From Paenirhizobium selenitireducens ATCC BAA-1503 (lineage in GTDB: Bacteria; Pseudomonadota; Alphaproteobacteria; Rhizobiales; Rhizobiaceae), in the NCBI RefSeq assembly GCF_000518785.1, contig NZ_JAEG01000001.1, positions 620,001 through 684,000 on the forward strand: DNA of 64,000 nucleotides, written 5' to 3'. The notes below the pieces were generated by a model, which was not told the DNA's origin, searched no databases, and worked only from the letters and a program-made list of their open reading frames with translations. Numbering within the stretch: the stretch's first letter is position 1; each line of letters opens with the position of its first letter. A program made the position numbers and the translations under genes. Shown here one piece after another: positions 14,833-22,778 of this stretch.

Positions 14833-15333
14833 ATGAAGATGATCGTTCATGAGACATTGGCAGAGATCTACGGCTGCACGCGTCTGCTGGAGGACGGCGA
14901 GGCCCTCAAGCGCCTCGCCCGCGAGGCCGTCGTCTCGCAGGGTGCCACGGTGGTCGGCGCCTCGGAGGTCCACTATGTCCCGCACGGACTGACGATCGCC
15001 CTGTTCCTCGCCGAATCCCACATCATCCTGACCACCTGGCCGGAACTCGGCCTGCTGCTGGTCGATGTCATGCTGTGCAATCCGGCCATGGACTGCTGCC
15101 GCGTGCTTGACCGCATCCAGGAGGCCGTCGCGCCGCAAGGCAGCCGTGTCGATCACCATGTCCCGAGGGCGCTTGCCCGCACGCCGCACGCGGCGACAAC
15201 CTGGCCGCATGCCGCGGAGGCGGCAGTCCAGCTTGGATGCCCCCCTCTGTCGGCTACGCCGACATCTCCCCCACAAGGGGGGAGATCGCACGCCGGCCCC
15301 AGCGACACGCAAACACGACCGCTTCCCCCTTGA
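14833..15333 (+). CDS. S-adenosylmethionine decarboxylase-like (SpeD family) proenzyme homologue
   Basis: A 166-residue homologue of class 1B AdoMet decarboxylase, a self-cleaving enzyme whose serine becomes the pyruvoyl cofactor. The cleavage-site ESH is kept (Ser62) and so is the cysteine matching Cys83 (here Cys82), with the family's TWPE between. The position of the processing/catalytic His68 is threonine here (Thr67), so activity is likely altered. Some SpeD relatives are known to have become ornithine or arginine decarboxylases. The family core ends near residue 125; residues 136-166 are encoded by a palindromic repeat and look acquired. ATG 14833 follows AAAGGGAGCC. No spermidine synthase is adjacent, so this is probably not the housekeeping speD. 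Confidence 0.75.
   Translation: MKMIVHETLAEIYGCTRLLEDGEALKRLAREAVVSQGATVVGASEVHYVPHGLTIALFLAESHIILTTWPELGLLLVDVMLCNPAMDCCRVLDRIQEAVAPQGSRVDHHVPRALARTPHAATTWPHAAEAAVQLGCPPLSATPTSPPQGGRSHAGPSDTQTRPLPP
15240..15288 (+). repeat. Palindromic repeat (type 2), copy D, within the 3' end of the SpeD-like gene
   Basis: Same unit as at 10270-10315: CCCCCCTCTG, then hairpin TGTCGGC-TAC-GCCGACA (15248-15264), then stem ATCTCCCCC/GGGGGAGAT (15264-15286). It lies within the annotated reading frame and encodes a Pro/Ser/Gly-rich stretch. Inserted repeat sequence probably replaced or extended the original C-terminus. It may also serve as a transcription terminator upstream of pncA. Confidence 0.8.
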
Positions 15334-15388
15334 TCCCGCCGTCCCGCCTTGCCATCTTGCGCCGCACCCGAACCAAAGGACGACGACC

Positions 15389-16018
15389 ATGACCAAGGCT
15401 CTGCTGCTGATCGATATCCAGAACGGCTTCTGCCCGGGCGGCAATCTGCCCGTCGAAGATGGCGACAAGGTCGTGCCCGTCGCCAATGCGCTGATGAAGA
15501 GCGGTCGCTACGACCTGATCGTCGCCTCGCAGGACTGGCACCCCGCCGACCATGGCAGCTTCGCCTCGCAGCATACCGACGCAAAACCCTTCGACATGGG
15601 CGAGCTCTCCGGAAAGCCCCAGGTGCTGTGGCCTGACCATTGCGTTGAGGGCACGGCCGACGCCGAATTCCACCCCGGTCTCGACCTCTCCGCCATCGCC
15701 TATGTGCAGAAGAAGGGCGAGAACCCGGCCGTCGACAGCTATTCCGCCTTCCGCGACAACGACCGCGCAGCACTTACCGGCCTTGCCGACTATCTCAGTC
15801 AGAAGGGCGTGACCGAACTCGACCTCATGGGGCTAGCCACCGACTACTGCGTGAAATTCTCCGCCCTCGACGCCATCGACATGCTGCCGGGCGTCAAGGT
15901 CCGCTTCATCGAGGACGGCTCGCGCGGCATCGACCCGCAAGGCGTGAAGGCGGCGATCGACGAGATGAAATCCGCCGGCGTCGCCATCGTATCGAGCAGA
16001 GACATCCTCGCCGCCTGA
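15389..16018 (+). CDS. pncA: Nicotinamidase (bifunctional nicotinamidase/pyrazinamidase)
   Basis: A 209-residue cysteine hydrolase of the isochorismatase fold that deamidates nicotinamide to nicotinate in NAD salvage. Catalytic Asp9 (LLIDIQNGF), a lysine at 108/109 (YVQKKG) and nucleophile Cys154 (ATDYCVKFS) form the triad. The metal site DWHPADH (49-55) and PDHC (82-85) are present. Length is typical. The start ATG 15389 matches the family N-terminus; the open frame further upstream is a shadow of the SpeD-like gene. It is a stand-alone gene ahead of panCB. Confidence 0.95.
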   Translation: MTKALLLIDIQNGFCPGGNLPVEDGDKVVPVANALMKSGRYDLIVASQDWHPADHGSFASQHTDAKPFDMGELSGKPQVLWPDHCVEGTADAEFHPGLDLSAIAYVQKKGENPAVDSYSAFRDNDRAALTGLADYLSQKGVTELDLMGLATDYCVKFSALDAIDMLPGVKVRFIEDGSRGIDPQGVKAAIDEMKSAGVAIVSSRDILAA

Positions 16019-16115
16019 TCCCGCGGACTCCCTTCCCCCTCCTTACGGCCGATTGATTTCCCCGCTCATCCACGCTAGGGGACCGGCGCGCCATAAGGTA
16101 TTGCGGAGGACCGAT

Positions 16116-16988
16116 ATGGAGACCGTCACCACCATTGCCGAACTCAGGGAGAGGCTGGCCCCCCATCGCCGGGCCGGACGCTCGATCGGCTTCGTGCCGA
16201 CCATGGGCTATCTGCACGAAGGTCACCTGACGCTGGTCGGCCGGGCGAAAGCGGAAAACGCCGTCACCGTCGTGTCGATCTTCGTCAACCCGCTGCAATT
16301 CGGCGCCAACGAGGACCTGGCGAAATATCCGCGTGATCTTGAGCGCGACAGCGCCCTGCTCGATAAGGCCGGCGTCGACTTCCTCTTCGCCCCCGGCGTC
16401 ACCGACATGTATCCGCACCCGATGCAGACCGTCGTCGACGTGCCAAAACTCGGCTCGGAACTCGAAGGCGCCGCCCGCCCCGGTCATTTCGCCGGCGTCG
16501 CGACCGTCGTCACCAAGCTATTCAACATCGTCCAGCCCGACGCCGCCTATTTCGGCGAGAAGGACTACCAGCAGGTGGCGATCATCCGCCGCATGGTGGA
16601 CGACCTCGCCCAGCCGGTCCGGGCCGTGGCCGTGCCGACCGTGCGCGAGGCCGACGGCCTCGCCTGCTCGTCGCGCAATGTCTATCTGACGCCCGCCGAG
16701 CGCACCGCCGCCGTGATCGTGCCGAGCGCCCTCGACGAGGCCGCAAGGCTGATCCGCTCCGGCCTCAAGGATATCGCCGCGATCGAGACGAAGATCGCCG
16801 ATTTCATCCGCGCCGAGCCGCTGGCCGAGCCCGAGGTCGTGGCGCTCCGCCACCCCGAGACGCTCGCCGAGATCGACACTGTCGCCGGCCCGGTCCTGCT
16901 GCTGCTCTTCGTGCGCCTCGGCCAGACCAGACTTCTCGACAACCGGGTGATCGACATCGCATCCGAGAACGGCATGGAGGCCGCCTGA
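16116..16988 (+). CDS. panC: Pantothenate synthetase (pantoate--beta-alanine ligase)
   Basis: A 290-residue enzyme that joins pantoate to beta-alanine with ATP, the last step of vitamin B5 synthesis. The nucleotidylyl-transferase HIGH-type signature lies in [13 protein letters not shown] (residues 26-38), followed by family blocks [26 protein letters not shown] and SSRNVYL. ATG 16116 has GCGGAGGA upstream at good spacing. It sits one base before panB, forming a two-gene operon with the enzyme that supplies ketopantoate. Confidence 0.97.
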   Translation: METVTTIAELRERLAPHRRAGRSIGFVPTMGYLHEGHLTLVGRAKAENAVTVVSIFVNPLQFGANEDLAKYPRDLERDSALLDKAGVDFLFAPGVTDMYPHPMQTVVDVPKLGSELEGAARPGHFAGVATVVTKLFNIVQPDAAYFGEKDYQQVAIIRRMVDDLAQPVRAVAVPTVREADGLACSSRNVYLTPAERTAAVIVPSALDEAARLIRSGLKDIAAIETKIADFIRAEPLAEPEVVALRHPETLAEIDTVAGPVLLLLFVRLGQTRLLDNRVIDIASENGMEAA

Positions 16989-16989
16989 C

Positions 16990-17823
16990 ATGAGCACCCC
17001 GCCCCGCCAGAAGCGGCTGACACCGAACGACATCACGGCGCTCAAGGGCCAGCGTCCGGTCGTCTCGCTCACCGCCTACACCACGCCGATGGCGCGTCTG
17101 TTCGACCCGCATTGCGACCTGCTGCTGGTCGGCGACAGCCTCGGCATGGTGCTCTACGGCATGGACACCACGGTCGGGGTCACCGTCGAGATGATGATCG
17201 CCCATGGCCAGGCAGTCATGCGCGGCGTGACCCGCGCCTGCGTCATCGTCGACCTGCCCTTCGGCTCCTACCAGGAATCGAAGGAACAGGCCTTCCGCAC
17301 CGCCGCCCGCATCATGAAGGAAACCGGCTGCGACGGCGTCAAGCTCGAGGGCGGCGAGGAAATGGCGGAAACCGTCGCCTTCCTGGTGTCTCGCGGGGTG
17401 CCGGTCTTCGGCCATGTCGGGCTGATGCCGCAGCAGGTCAACACCTCGGGCGGCTACCGCTCCAAGGGCCACACCGACACGGAAGCCGACAAGATCCGCC
17501 GTGATGCCCGCGCCATCGACGAGGCCGGCGCCTTCGCCATGGTGATCGAGGGAACGGTCGAGCCGCTCGCCCGCGAGATCACCGGCACGGTCTCGGCCGC
17601 GACCATCGGCATCGGCGCCTCGCCGGCCTGCGACGGTCAGGTTCTGGTGTCCGACGACATGCTCGGCCTGTTCAACGACTTCAAGCCGCGCTTCGTCAAG
17701 CATTTCGCCGAACTGGCCGAGGTCATCTCCAGGGCGGCCGAAGACTACGCGACCGAAGTTCGGGCGCGCACGTTTCCCGGGCCGGAACACACATTCCAGA
17801 TCCGCCCGAAGAAACAGGACTGA
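16990..17823 (+). CDS. panB: 3-methyl-2-oxobutanoate hydroxymethyltransferase
   Basis: A 277-residue TIM-barrel enzyme that transfers a hydroxymethyl group from methylene-tetrahydrofolate to 2-oxoisovalerate, giving ketopantoate. Visible family blocks are [29 protein letters not shown] (metal-binding Asp), DLPFGSY, VKLEGG and GHVGLMPQ. It follows panC directly. The ketopantoate reductase gene is not in the window. Confidence 0.97.
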   Translation: MSTPPRQKRLTPNDITALKGQRPVVSLTAYTTPMARLFDPHCDLLLVGDSLGMVLYGMDTTVGVTVEMMIAHGQAVMRGVTRACVIVDLPFGSYQESKEQAFRTAARIMKETGCDGVKLEGGEEMAETVAFLVSRGVPVFGHVGLMPQQVNTSGGYRSKGHTDTEADKIRRDARAIDEAGAFAMVIEGTVEPLAREITGTVSAATIGIGASPACDGQVLVSDDMLGLFNDFKPRFVKHFAELAEVISRAAEDYATEVRARTFPGPEHTFQIRPKKQD

Positions 17824-17852
17824 AAAAACGGAAACGACATGGCCCGGCAGCC

Positions 17853-18101
17853 TTATTTGCCGGGCGATTGCTCAAGCTGGTAGATCGCGTCGTTGATCAC
17901 CTCGATCTGGTTGGTGATCACCGCCTGGGCGTCGTAAAGCCCGCGATTGTAGAAATGCGCGCCGATCTCCTTGGCGAAGAACTCCAGCATGGCTTCGGCT
18001 TCGAATCGACCGACGTCGAGTTCGAATTCGGTGAGGAAATAGTCCCGCACCTCAGCGACGATCGCCGCCTGGTCTTCATTGGAGAAATCGAGTTTCGGCA
18101 C
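17853..18101 (-). CDS. DUF2164 family protein
   Basis: An 82-residue protein of the DUF2164 family of unknown function. Family features are the KLDFSNEDQAAIV opening, the GRFEAEAMLEFFAKEIGAHFYNRGLYDAQA core and helical C-terminus. I prefer the GTG at 18101, which has AAGGGA 8 bases upstream and gives the usual length; an ATG at 18131 would add ten residues but lacks a ribosome binding site. It is soluble and small, and converges with panB after 29 bases. Confidence 0.8.
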   Translation of the reverse strand: MPKLDFSNEDQAAIVAEVRDYFLTEFELDVGRFEAEAMLEFFAKEIGAHFYNRGLYDAQAVITNQIEVINDAIYQLEQSPGK

Positions 18102-18250
18102 CGACCAGTTCCCTTGTGTTGCCCACCTCATCCGGACGCCGAGAGACTAGGGCGACATGTCAGGGGAATCAATCGATCCATCAGGCTTATTCGTTTGTTT
18201 GGACGGCGGCTTGCCTCTAAGGGCTTTCCTCAAACGAGGTGCGACATCCG

Positions 18251-18964
18251 ATGAATTCCGATTTTACCGAGGGTCTGCGCGGCAGCACGCCGATCCTCGT
18301 CTCGACCATCCCCTTCGCCGCCCTGTTCGGCGCGATTGCCGTCAGCAACGGCCAGACGGTCGCCGAGGCGACGCTGATGAGCGCCATCGTCTTTGCCGGC
18401 GCCAGCCAGCTGGTGGGCATAGAGCTGTTCGGCCATTCGGTGCCGCTCTGGGTCATCGTGCTGTCGATCTTCGCCGTCAACTTCCGCCACATCCTCTATT
18501 CGGCGGCGATCACGCCCTTCATCGCCCATTTCTCCCCGCTGCAGAAAGCCGTGTCATTCTTCCTGCTGACCGATCCGCAATTCGCGCAGACCCTGACGCG
18601 CGGCGAGACCGGACGGAGGGTGTCGTTTGCCTGGTACATGGGATTTGCCACGACGATCTATGTCGGCTGGGTCAGCGTCAGCGCGATCGGCGCCGGCTTC
18701 GGCAGGCTCATCGGCAATCCGGCGGCCTGGGGCTTCGACGTACTTCTGCCGATCTATTTCATGGGGCTGGTACTCGGCTTCCGCAAGCGGGCGAACTTCC
18801 TCGCCGTGGTCTTCGTCAGCGCCGTGGTCTCGGTGCTGGCCCAGCAGCTGGTCGGCTCGCCCTGGCATGTCAGCATCGGCGCGCTTGCCGGCGTCATCCT
18901 CGCAGCCCTGCTGCCGCCCAAGGCTGCCACAGCGCCTGCTGCCGAAGGAGAGGACAAGGCATGA
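18251..18964 (+). CDS. azlC: AzlC family branched-chain amino acid exporter, large subunit
   Basis: A 237-residue multi-spanning inner-membrane protein of the AzlC/YgaZ (LIV-E) family, the large subunit of a two-component exporter for branched-chain amino acids and related compounds. The opening STIPFAALFGAIAVSNGQTV and the block VFAGASQLVGIELFG are characteristic, with about six hydrophobic helices. ATG 18251 is used; a GTG 12 bases upstream (18239) is an alternative, and GAGG sits between suitable distances for either. The next gene overlaps by four bases (ATGA), as is usual for azlCD. Confidence 0.92.
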   Translation: MNSDFTEGLRGSTPILVSTIPFAALFGAIAVSNGQTVAEATLMSAIVFAGASQLVGIELFGHSVPLWVIVLSIFAVNFRHILYSAAITPFIAHFSPLQKAVSFFLLTDPQFAQTLTRGETGRRVSFAWYMGFATTIYVGWVSVSAIGAGFGRLIGNPAAWGFDVLLPIYFMGLVLGFRKRANFLAVVFVSAVVSVLAQQLVGSPWHVSIGALAGVILAALLPPKAATAPAAEGEDKA

Positions 18965-19272
18965 GCGAGTTCTTCACGCCCTACATGACCCTGCTGATCC
19001 TCGTCGGCGCGGTCGCCACCTACCTGACCCGGATCGGCGGCTACCTGCTGATGAGCCGGCTGAAGAACGTGCCGCCGCGCGTCGATGCGGCGCTCAATGC
19101 CGTGCCGGCGGCGGTGCTGACCACGCTGGTCGCCCCCGCCTTCTTTTCCGGCGGGCTGGACGTCAAGGTCGCCATGGCCGTTTCGCTGGTGATCGGCCTT
19201 GGCGCCTCCTCCATCCCCATGCTGATCGGCGGCTGGATCGTCGTGATGCTCATGCGCCAGCTGATAGGCTGA
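18961..19272 (+). CDS. azlD: AzlD domain protein, small subunit of branched-chain amino acid exporter
   Basis: A 103-residue membrane protein of the AzlD/YgaH family with about four hydrophobic helices, including LLILVGAVATYLTRIGGYLL and AVLTTLVAPAFFSGGL. It partners AzlC; the ATGA overlap at 18961-18964 points to coupled translation and a fixed subunit ratio. Its last 23 bases overlap the 3' end of the convergent aminopeptidase gene. Confidence 0.92.
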   Translation: MSEFFTPYMTLLILVGAVATYLTRIGGYLLMSRLKNVPPRVDAALNAVPAAVLTTLVAPAFFSGGLDVKVAMAVSLVIGLGASSIPMLIGGWIVVMLMRQLIG

Positions 19273-21097
19273 ACGGCTCGGTCGCCCGCTCAAGCCACGC
19301 CTTCGCCTTTTCGTCGTGCATCAGCGGCATCAGCTCGTCTCGGGTCTTGGCATGATAATCGTCGAGCCAGCGCAATTCCTCGTGCGTCAGCAGGTCCGTC
19401 ACCACGAGATATTTGTCGATCGGCACATAGGTCAGCGTCTCGAAGCTCATCATCGGCATGTCGCCGCCTTCCACCGCCTCGGCCTCGCGCACATAGACGA
19501 GATTCTCGATGCGGATGCCGAAGGCGCCCGGCCGGTAATAGCCGGGCTCGTTGGAGAGGATCATGCCGGGCAGCAGTTCCTGGGTGGCGAGACGGGCGAT
19601 GCGCTGCGGCCCCTCGTGCACGGAGAGATAGGAGCCGACGCCATGGCCCGTGCCGTGGGCATAGTCGGCGCCCGCCTTCCAAAGCGCGATGCGCGCCAGA
19701 GGATCGAGGTCGCAGCCGCGCGTGCCCTTGGGGAAGCGCGCCGTGCTGATGGCGATCATGCCCTTCAGCACCAGGGTGAAGAAGCGCTTGTGCTCGTCCG
19801 ACACCGCGCCGATCGCCACCGTGCGGGTGATGTCGGTCGTGCCGTTGACATATTGCGCGCCGCTGTCGATCAGGAACAGGTCGCCGGAATGGATCGGCCG
19901 GTCGGACGTGGTCGTGGCGCGGTAATGGATCACCGCCCCGTGCTCGCTGGCACCGGCGATCGTGTCGAAGGAAATGTCCTTGAGCGGGTTCTGCATGCGC
20001 TCGCCGACGCGAAGCCGCGCCTCCTCCAGCGCCTTTGCCGCGCCGATCTCGGTAATCGTGCCCGGATGCTGGTCGTCCAGCCAGGAGAGGAATTCGACGA
20101 CCGCCGCGCCGTCCTGCAGGTGGGCGGCGGCCGAGCCGTTGAGTTCGACCGAGTTCTTCACCGCCCGGGCGATCTTTGCCGGATCGGCACCGGTCACGAC
20201 TGTCCCGCCGTGGCCGCGAATGAGTTCGACCAGGGCGAAGGGCGCCAATTCGGGGTCGACCAGGACACGCTTGCCCTCGACGGAAAGCTTCTCCAGATGC
20301 GCGACCAGCATGCGCGGGTCAAGCTGGCGGCACATCTGCCCCAGATAGGCCTCCGCCTCGATGCCGGTCTTGCGTTTGTCGAGGAAAAGTTCGGCCGCGC
20401 CATCGGCCTTGATGATGGCGCGGGCCAGCGGATGGGGCGTGTGCGGCACGTCGCTGCCGCGGATGTTGAAGATCCAGGCGATCGACGAGGGATCGGTGAT
20501 CAGCGCGGCGTCGATCTGCTTGTCGGAAAGGTCGGCGGCGATCCGGGCGATCTTGTCTTTGGCCAGCACGCCGGAATATTCGATCGGCTGGATGACGACC
20601 GGACCGAGCGGCTCGGCCGGACGATCCGTCCAGATCGCGTCGAGCGGATTGGCGCCGAGAACCACGAGCGCGCCGTCCTGCTCGGCGAGCGCCTTTTCCA
20701 GCCGCTCCACCTCCTGGCTGGTGTGCAGCCACGGATCGATGCCGAGACGAAAACCCTTGTGCGCGTGCTTGACGATCCACCTGTGCGGCGGCTCGCCCAC
20801 CAGATCGCCGGGGGAGAACACGGCGGGGTCGACCTGCTCGGCCAGCTGCGTCACATAGCGCCCGTCGACAAAGACCACCGCCTTTCCCGTGGTGATCAGT
20901 GCCTGGCCGGCCGAGCCGGTGAAACCGGTGAGCCAGGACAGCCGCTCGGCACAGGCCGGAACATATTCGCCCTGGTATTCGTCGGCGCGCGTCACGAGGA
21001 AACCGTCGATGCCGAGCGCGTCGAATTGCGCCCTAAGCGCCTCCACCCGTTCGCGGCCGAACTCAGGCGTGGAGGTGACATCGAAGGATTGGAACAT
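19250..21097 (-). CDS. Aminopeptidase P family protein (Xaa-Pro aminopeptidase)
   Basis: A 615-residue cytoplasmic metallopeptidase of family M24B, of the long form with two creatinase-like N-terminal domains before the pita-bread catalytic domain. Metal ligands are visible in LFLIDSGAQYVNGTTDITRT (two Asp), HGTGHGVGSYL (His), LSNEPGYY (Glu) and a later Glu in IRIENLVYV. It removes N-terminal residues ahead of proline. ATG 21097 begins the conserved MFQSF region; an upstream in-frame ATG would add 39 residues unlike the family. Its 3' end overlaps azlD convergently by 23 bases. Confidence 0.93.
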   Translation of the reverse strand: MFQSFDVTSTPEFGRERVEALRAQFDALGIDGFLVTRADEYQGEYVPACAERLSWLTGFTGSAGQALITTGKAVVFVDGRYVTQLAEQVDPAVFSPGDLVGEPPHRWIVKHAHKGFRLGIDPWLHTSQEVERLEKALAEQDGALVVLGANPLDAIWTDRPAEPLGPVVIQPIEYSGVLAKDKIARIAADLSDKQIDAALITDPSSIAWIFNIRGSDVPHTPHPLARAIIKADGAAELFLDKRKTGIEAEAYLGQMCRQLDPRMLVAHLEKLSVEGKRVLVDPELAPFALVELIRGHGGTVVTGADPAKIARAVKNSVELNGSAAAHLQDGAAVVEFLSWLDDQHPGTITEIGAAKALEEARLRVGERMQNPLKDISFDTIAGASEHGAVIHYRATTTSDRPIHSGDLFLIDSGAQYVNGTTDITRTVAIGAVSDEHKRFFTLVLKGMIAISTARFPKGTRGCDLDPLARIALWKAGADYAHGTGHGVGSYLSVHEGPQRIARLATQELLPGMILSNEPGYYRPGAFGIRIENLVYVREAEAVEGGDMPMMSFETLTYVPIDKYLVVTDLLTHEELRWLDDYHAKTRDELMPLMHDEKAKAWLERATEPFSLSAGA

Positions 21098-21391
21098 GGC
21101 GGCCGCTTTCTTCAGGCTGGAATCTGGAACGCCCCTTATAGCAAGACGCGCCGATCCTGCACCATGGCAAAAGCCGCCACACGCCCGGCTCCGCAGAATG
21201 CCGCAATGCACCATGAAGAATGCAAGACGCCCAATTTTCGATCAAAGATTCAGCACAAATGGCGCATGGAAGCCATACTCATGCGCCAGACGCATAACAC
21301 CCATGTAGCAAGCCCTCTCACTCAAAGCGTTTGCAGCGCCTATATTCCTCTCATTGAACAATACAGACGCAACCGTGCAAGGACTATGGCA

Positions 21392-21565
21392 ATGGCAAAC
21401 TCCTTCTTCCGCAATGCCTTCAACCGCTTTGTCGCAGCCCGCGAACTTCAGGCCAGCCGCCACGTCAACAGCGCCCTGATGAGCCTCGACGACGAGACCC
21501 TGAAGTCGCTGGGCACCAGCCGCGAAGAGCTGCGCCGCAAGGGTGTTCGCGCTTCGGCATTCTGA
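21392..21565 (+). CDS. DUF1127 small protein
   Basis: A 57-residue protein with a DUF1127 domain (RELQASRHVNSALMSLDDETLKSLG, in two stretches), a short basic helical domain common in alphaproteobacteria. Small DUF1127 proteins have been linked to stress responses, phosphate and carbon metabolism and RNA turnover. ATG 21392 has AAGGA at 8 bases; the ATG six bases upstream is too close to the site. A run of hairpins and a terminator follow in the same direction, as in the known arrangement where a DUF1127 mRNA is processed into small RNAs. Confidence 0.88.
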   Translation: MANSFFRNAFNRFVAARELQASRHVNSALMSLDDETLKSLGTSREELRRKGVRASAF

Positions 21566-21571
21566 GCCGGA

Positions 21572-21699
21572 CCGCCTGAAAGGCGGAAATGACGGCTTCA
21601 CGACATCACTAGCCTGCTTGTAGCTCTCCTCCCAAAGCTCGCAGGTTCCGATCAGGCGACTGATCTGAAAAAGGCGGCATCCCCGGATGCCGCCTTTTT
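21572..21699 (+). ncRNA. Candidate Cuckoo/CcsR-type small RNA downstream of DUF1127
   Basis: Directly after the DUF1127 stop are four hairpins: CCGCCT-GAA-AGGCGG (21572-21586); CCTGC...AGCT-loop-AGCT...GCAGG (21613-21645), whose loop exposes CTCCTCCC (21626-21633); GATCAG-GCGA-CTGATC with a GNRA tetraloop (21650-21665); and a terminator. In Rhodobacter, stress-induced CcsR RNAs with anti-Shine-Dalgarno CCUCCUCCC loops are processed from DUF1127 transcripts, and the family has been traced into rhizobia. Order, motif and gene partner match here. The 5' end of the mature RNA (likely near 21590-21610) is a guess. Confidence 0.65.
21668..21699 (+). terminator. Rho-independent terminator after the DUF1127/sRNA unit
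   Basis: A perfect 15-base inverted repeat, AAAAAGGCGGCATCC / GGATGCCGCCTTTTT, with a two-base loop. The T-run on both strands makes it bidirectional, so it also can end transcripts from prmA, which converges from the right. Confidence 0.92.
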
Positions 21700-21764
21700 C
21701 ATGTTCTCTGTGTCGATCGCGCCATGCATCTGGCGCAATTGTGCAGCGCGGAAGTTTCTGACGC

Positions 21765-22655
21765 TTAGGCCAGCCCGCGGCCATGCCGCAGATGGATCGT
21801 CACCCAGCCATTGCGCCAGATCGTCCTGACATGGGCGAGGCCCGCGCCGTTGTAGGCGGCAATGACCTTCCAGCGCTGGCTGGCAAGGATGCCCGACAGG
21901 ATGACGGAGCCGCCAGGTGCCAGATGCGTAGACAGTTGCGGCGCCATCTTCATCAGCGGGCGGGCGAGGATATTGGCGATGATCAGGTCGAACGGGCCGT
22001 ATTCGCCAAAGGCCGTCGAATGGAAGCCGGGGGCGACGCGGAACTCGATGCCGTCGACGAGGCCGTTGCTGCGGGCATTCTCCCGGGCGACCCGCACGGC
22101 GATCGGATCGATGTCGGTCGCGAGAACCGGAATATGCTTCAACTTGCGCACCGCGATCGCCAGCACGCCGCTGCCGGTGCCGAGGTCCAGCGCATTGCGC
22201 ACGGTCCGCGACCGCACCACCTCATCGATTACTTCGAGGCAGCCGGCAGTCGTCCCGTGATGGCCGGTGCCGAAGGCCTGGCCCGCCTCGATTTCGATCG
22301 CCAGGTCGTTGACCCGCACCTTGTCGCGGTCATGCGAGCCATGCACGATGAACCGCCCTGCCCGGACCGGCTTCAAACCTTCCAGCGACTTGGCGATCCA
22401 GTCGATGTCGGGCAGCACCTCCCTCTCGATCGGCAAGTCGGCAAAGGTTTCAGCGAAAAGCTCTTCGAGCCGCGCACGGATCTCGTCCTCCTCGTCGGTC
22501 ATCATGTAGACGGAGGCTTCCCAGACATCGTTCTTCTCGTCCACCTCGGTGGTGGCGATCGCCAGATCCTCTTCACCGAAGCAGAACGTCATGAGATCGA
22601 GGATCTCCGACGCCATGGCTTCGGTCGTCGTCACAAAGAGGCGAATTTCACTCAC
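21765..22655 (-). CDS. prmA: Ribosomal protein L11 methyltransferase
   Basis: A 296-residue SAM-dependent methyltransferase that trimethylates ribosomal protein L11. The SAM-binding motif I is LDLGTGSGVLAIAV and motif IV is FDLIIANILARPL (NILA type, as in PrmA). The N-terminal substrate-recognition domain carries EIRLFVTTTEAMASEIL. I choose GTG 22655 (CAGGAT 8 bases upstream), which starts at the conserved SEIRLFV; the longer open frame to 22751 encodes unrelated sequence. Confidence 0.93.
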   Translation of the reverse strand: MSEIRLFVTTTEAMASEILDLMTFCFGEEDLAIATTEVDEKNDVWEASVYMMTDEEDEIRARLEELFAETFADLPIEREVLPDIDWIAKSLEGLKPVRAGRFIVHGSHDRDKVRVNDLAIEIEAGQAFGTGHHGTTAGCLEVIDEVVRSRTVRNALDLGTGSGVLAIAVRKLKHIPVLATDIDPIAVRVARENARSNGLVDGIEFRVAPGFHSTAFGEYGPFDLIIANILARPLMKMAPQLSTHLAPGGSVILSGILASQRWKVIAAYNGAGLAHVRTIWRNGWVTIHLRHGRGLA

Positions 22656-22778
22656 GGTCGGGCATCCTGTCGAAAAGGGAGAGAACGGGACGGTAACGGA
22701 GCACCGCCCGGCGTTTGCGCCTGCGGTACAACGCAACGACGCCATTGGCAACAGGTGAGCACCCGCCGGGAGCCCCGG

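Noticed and set aside
14833-15333. Housekeeping polyamine gene speD
   Set aside because: Catalytic histidine replaced, no spermidine synthase partner, and extra repeat-derived tail.
19316-21391. Long plus-strand frame running into the DUF1127 gene
   Set aside because: Antisense to the aminopeptidase; only its last 57 codons are a real gene with its own ribosome binding site.
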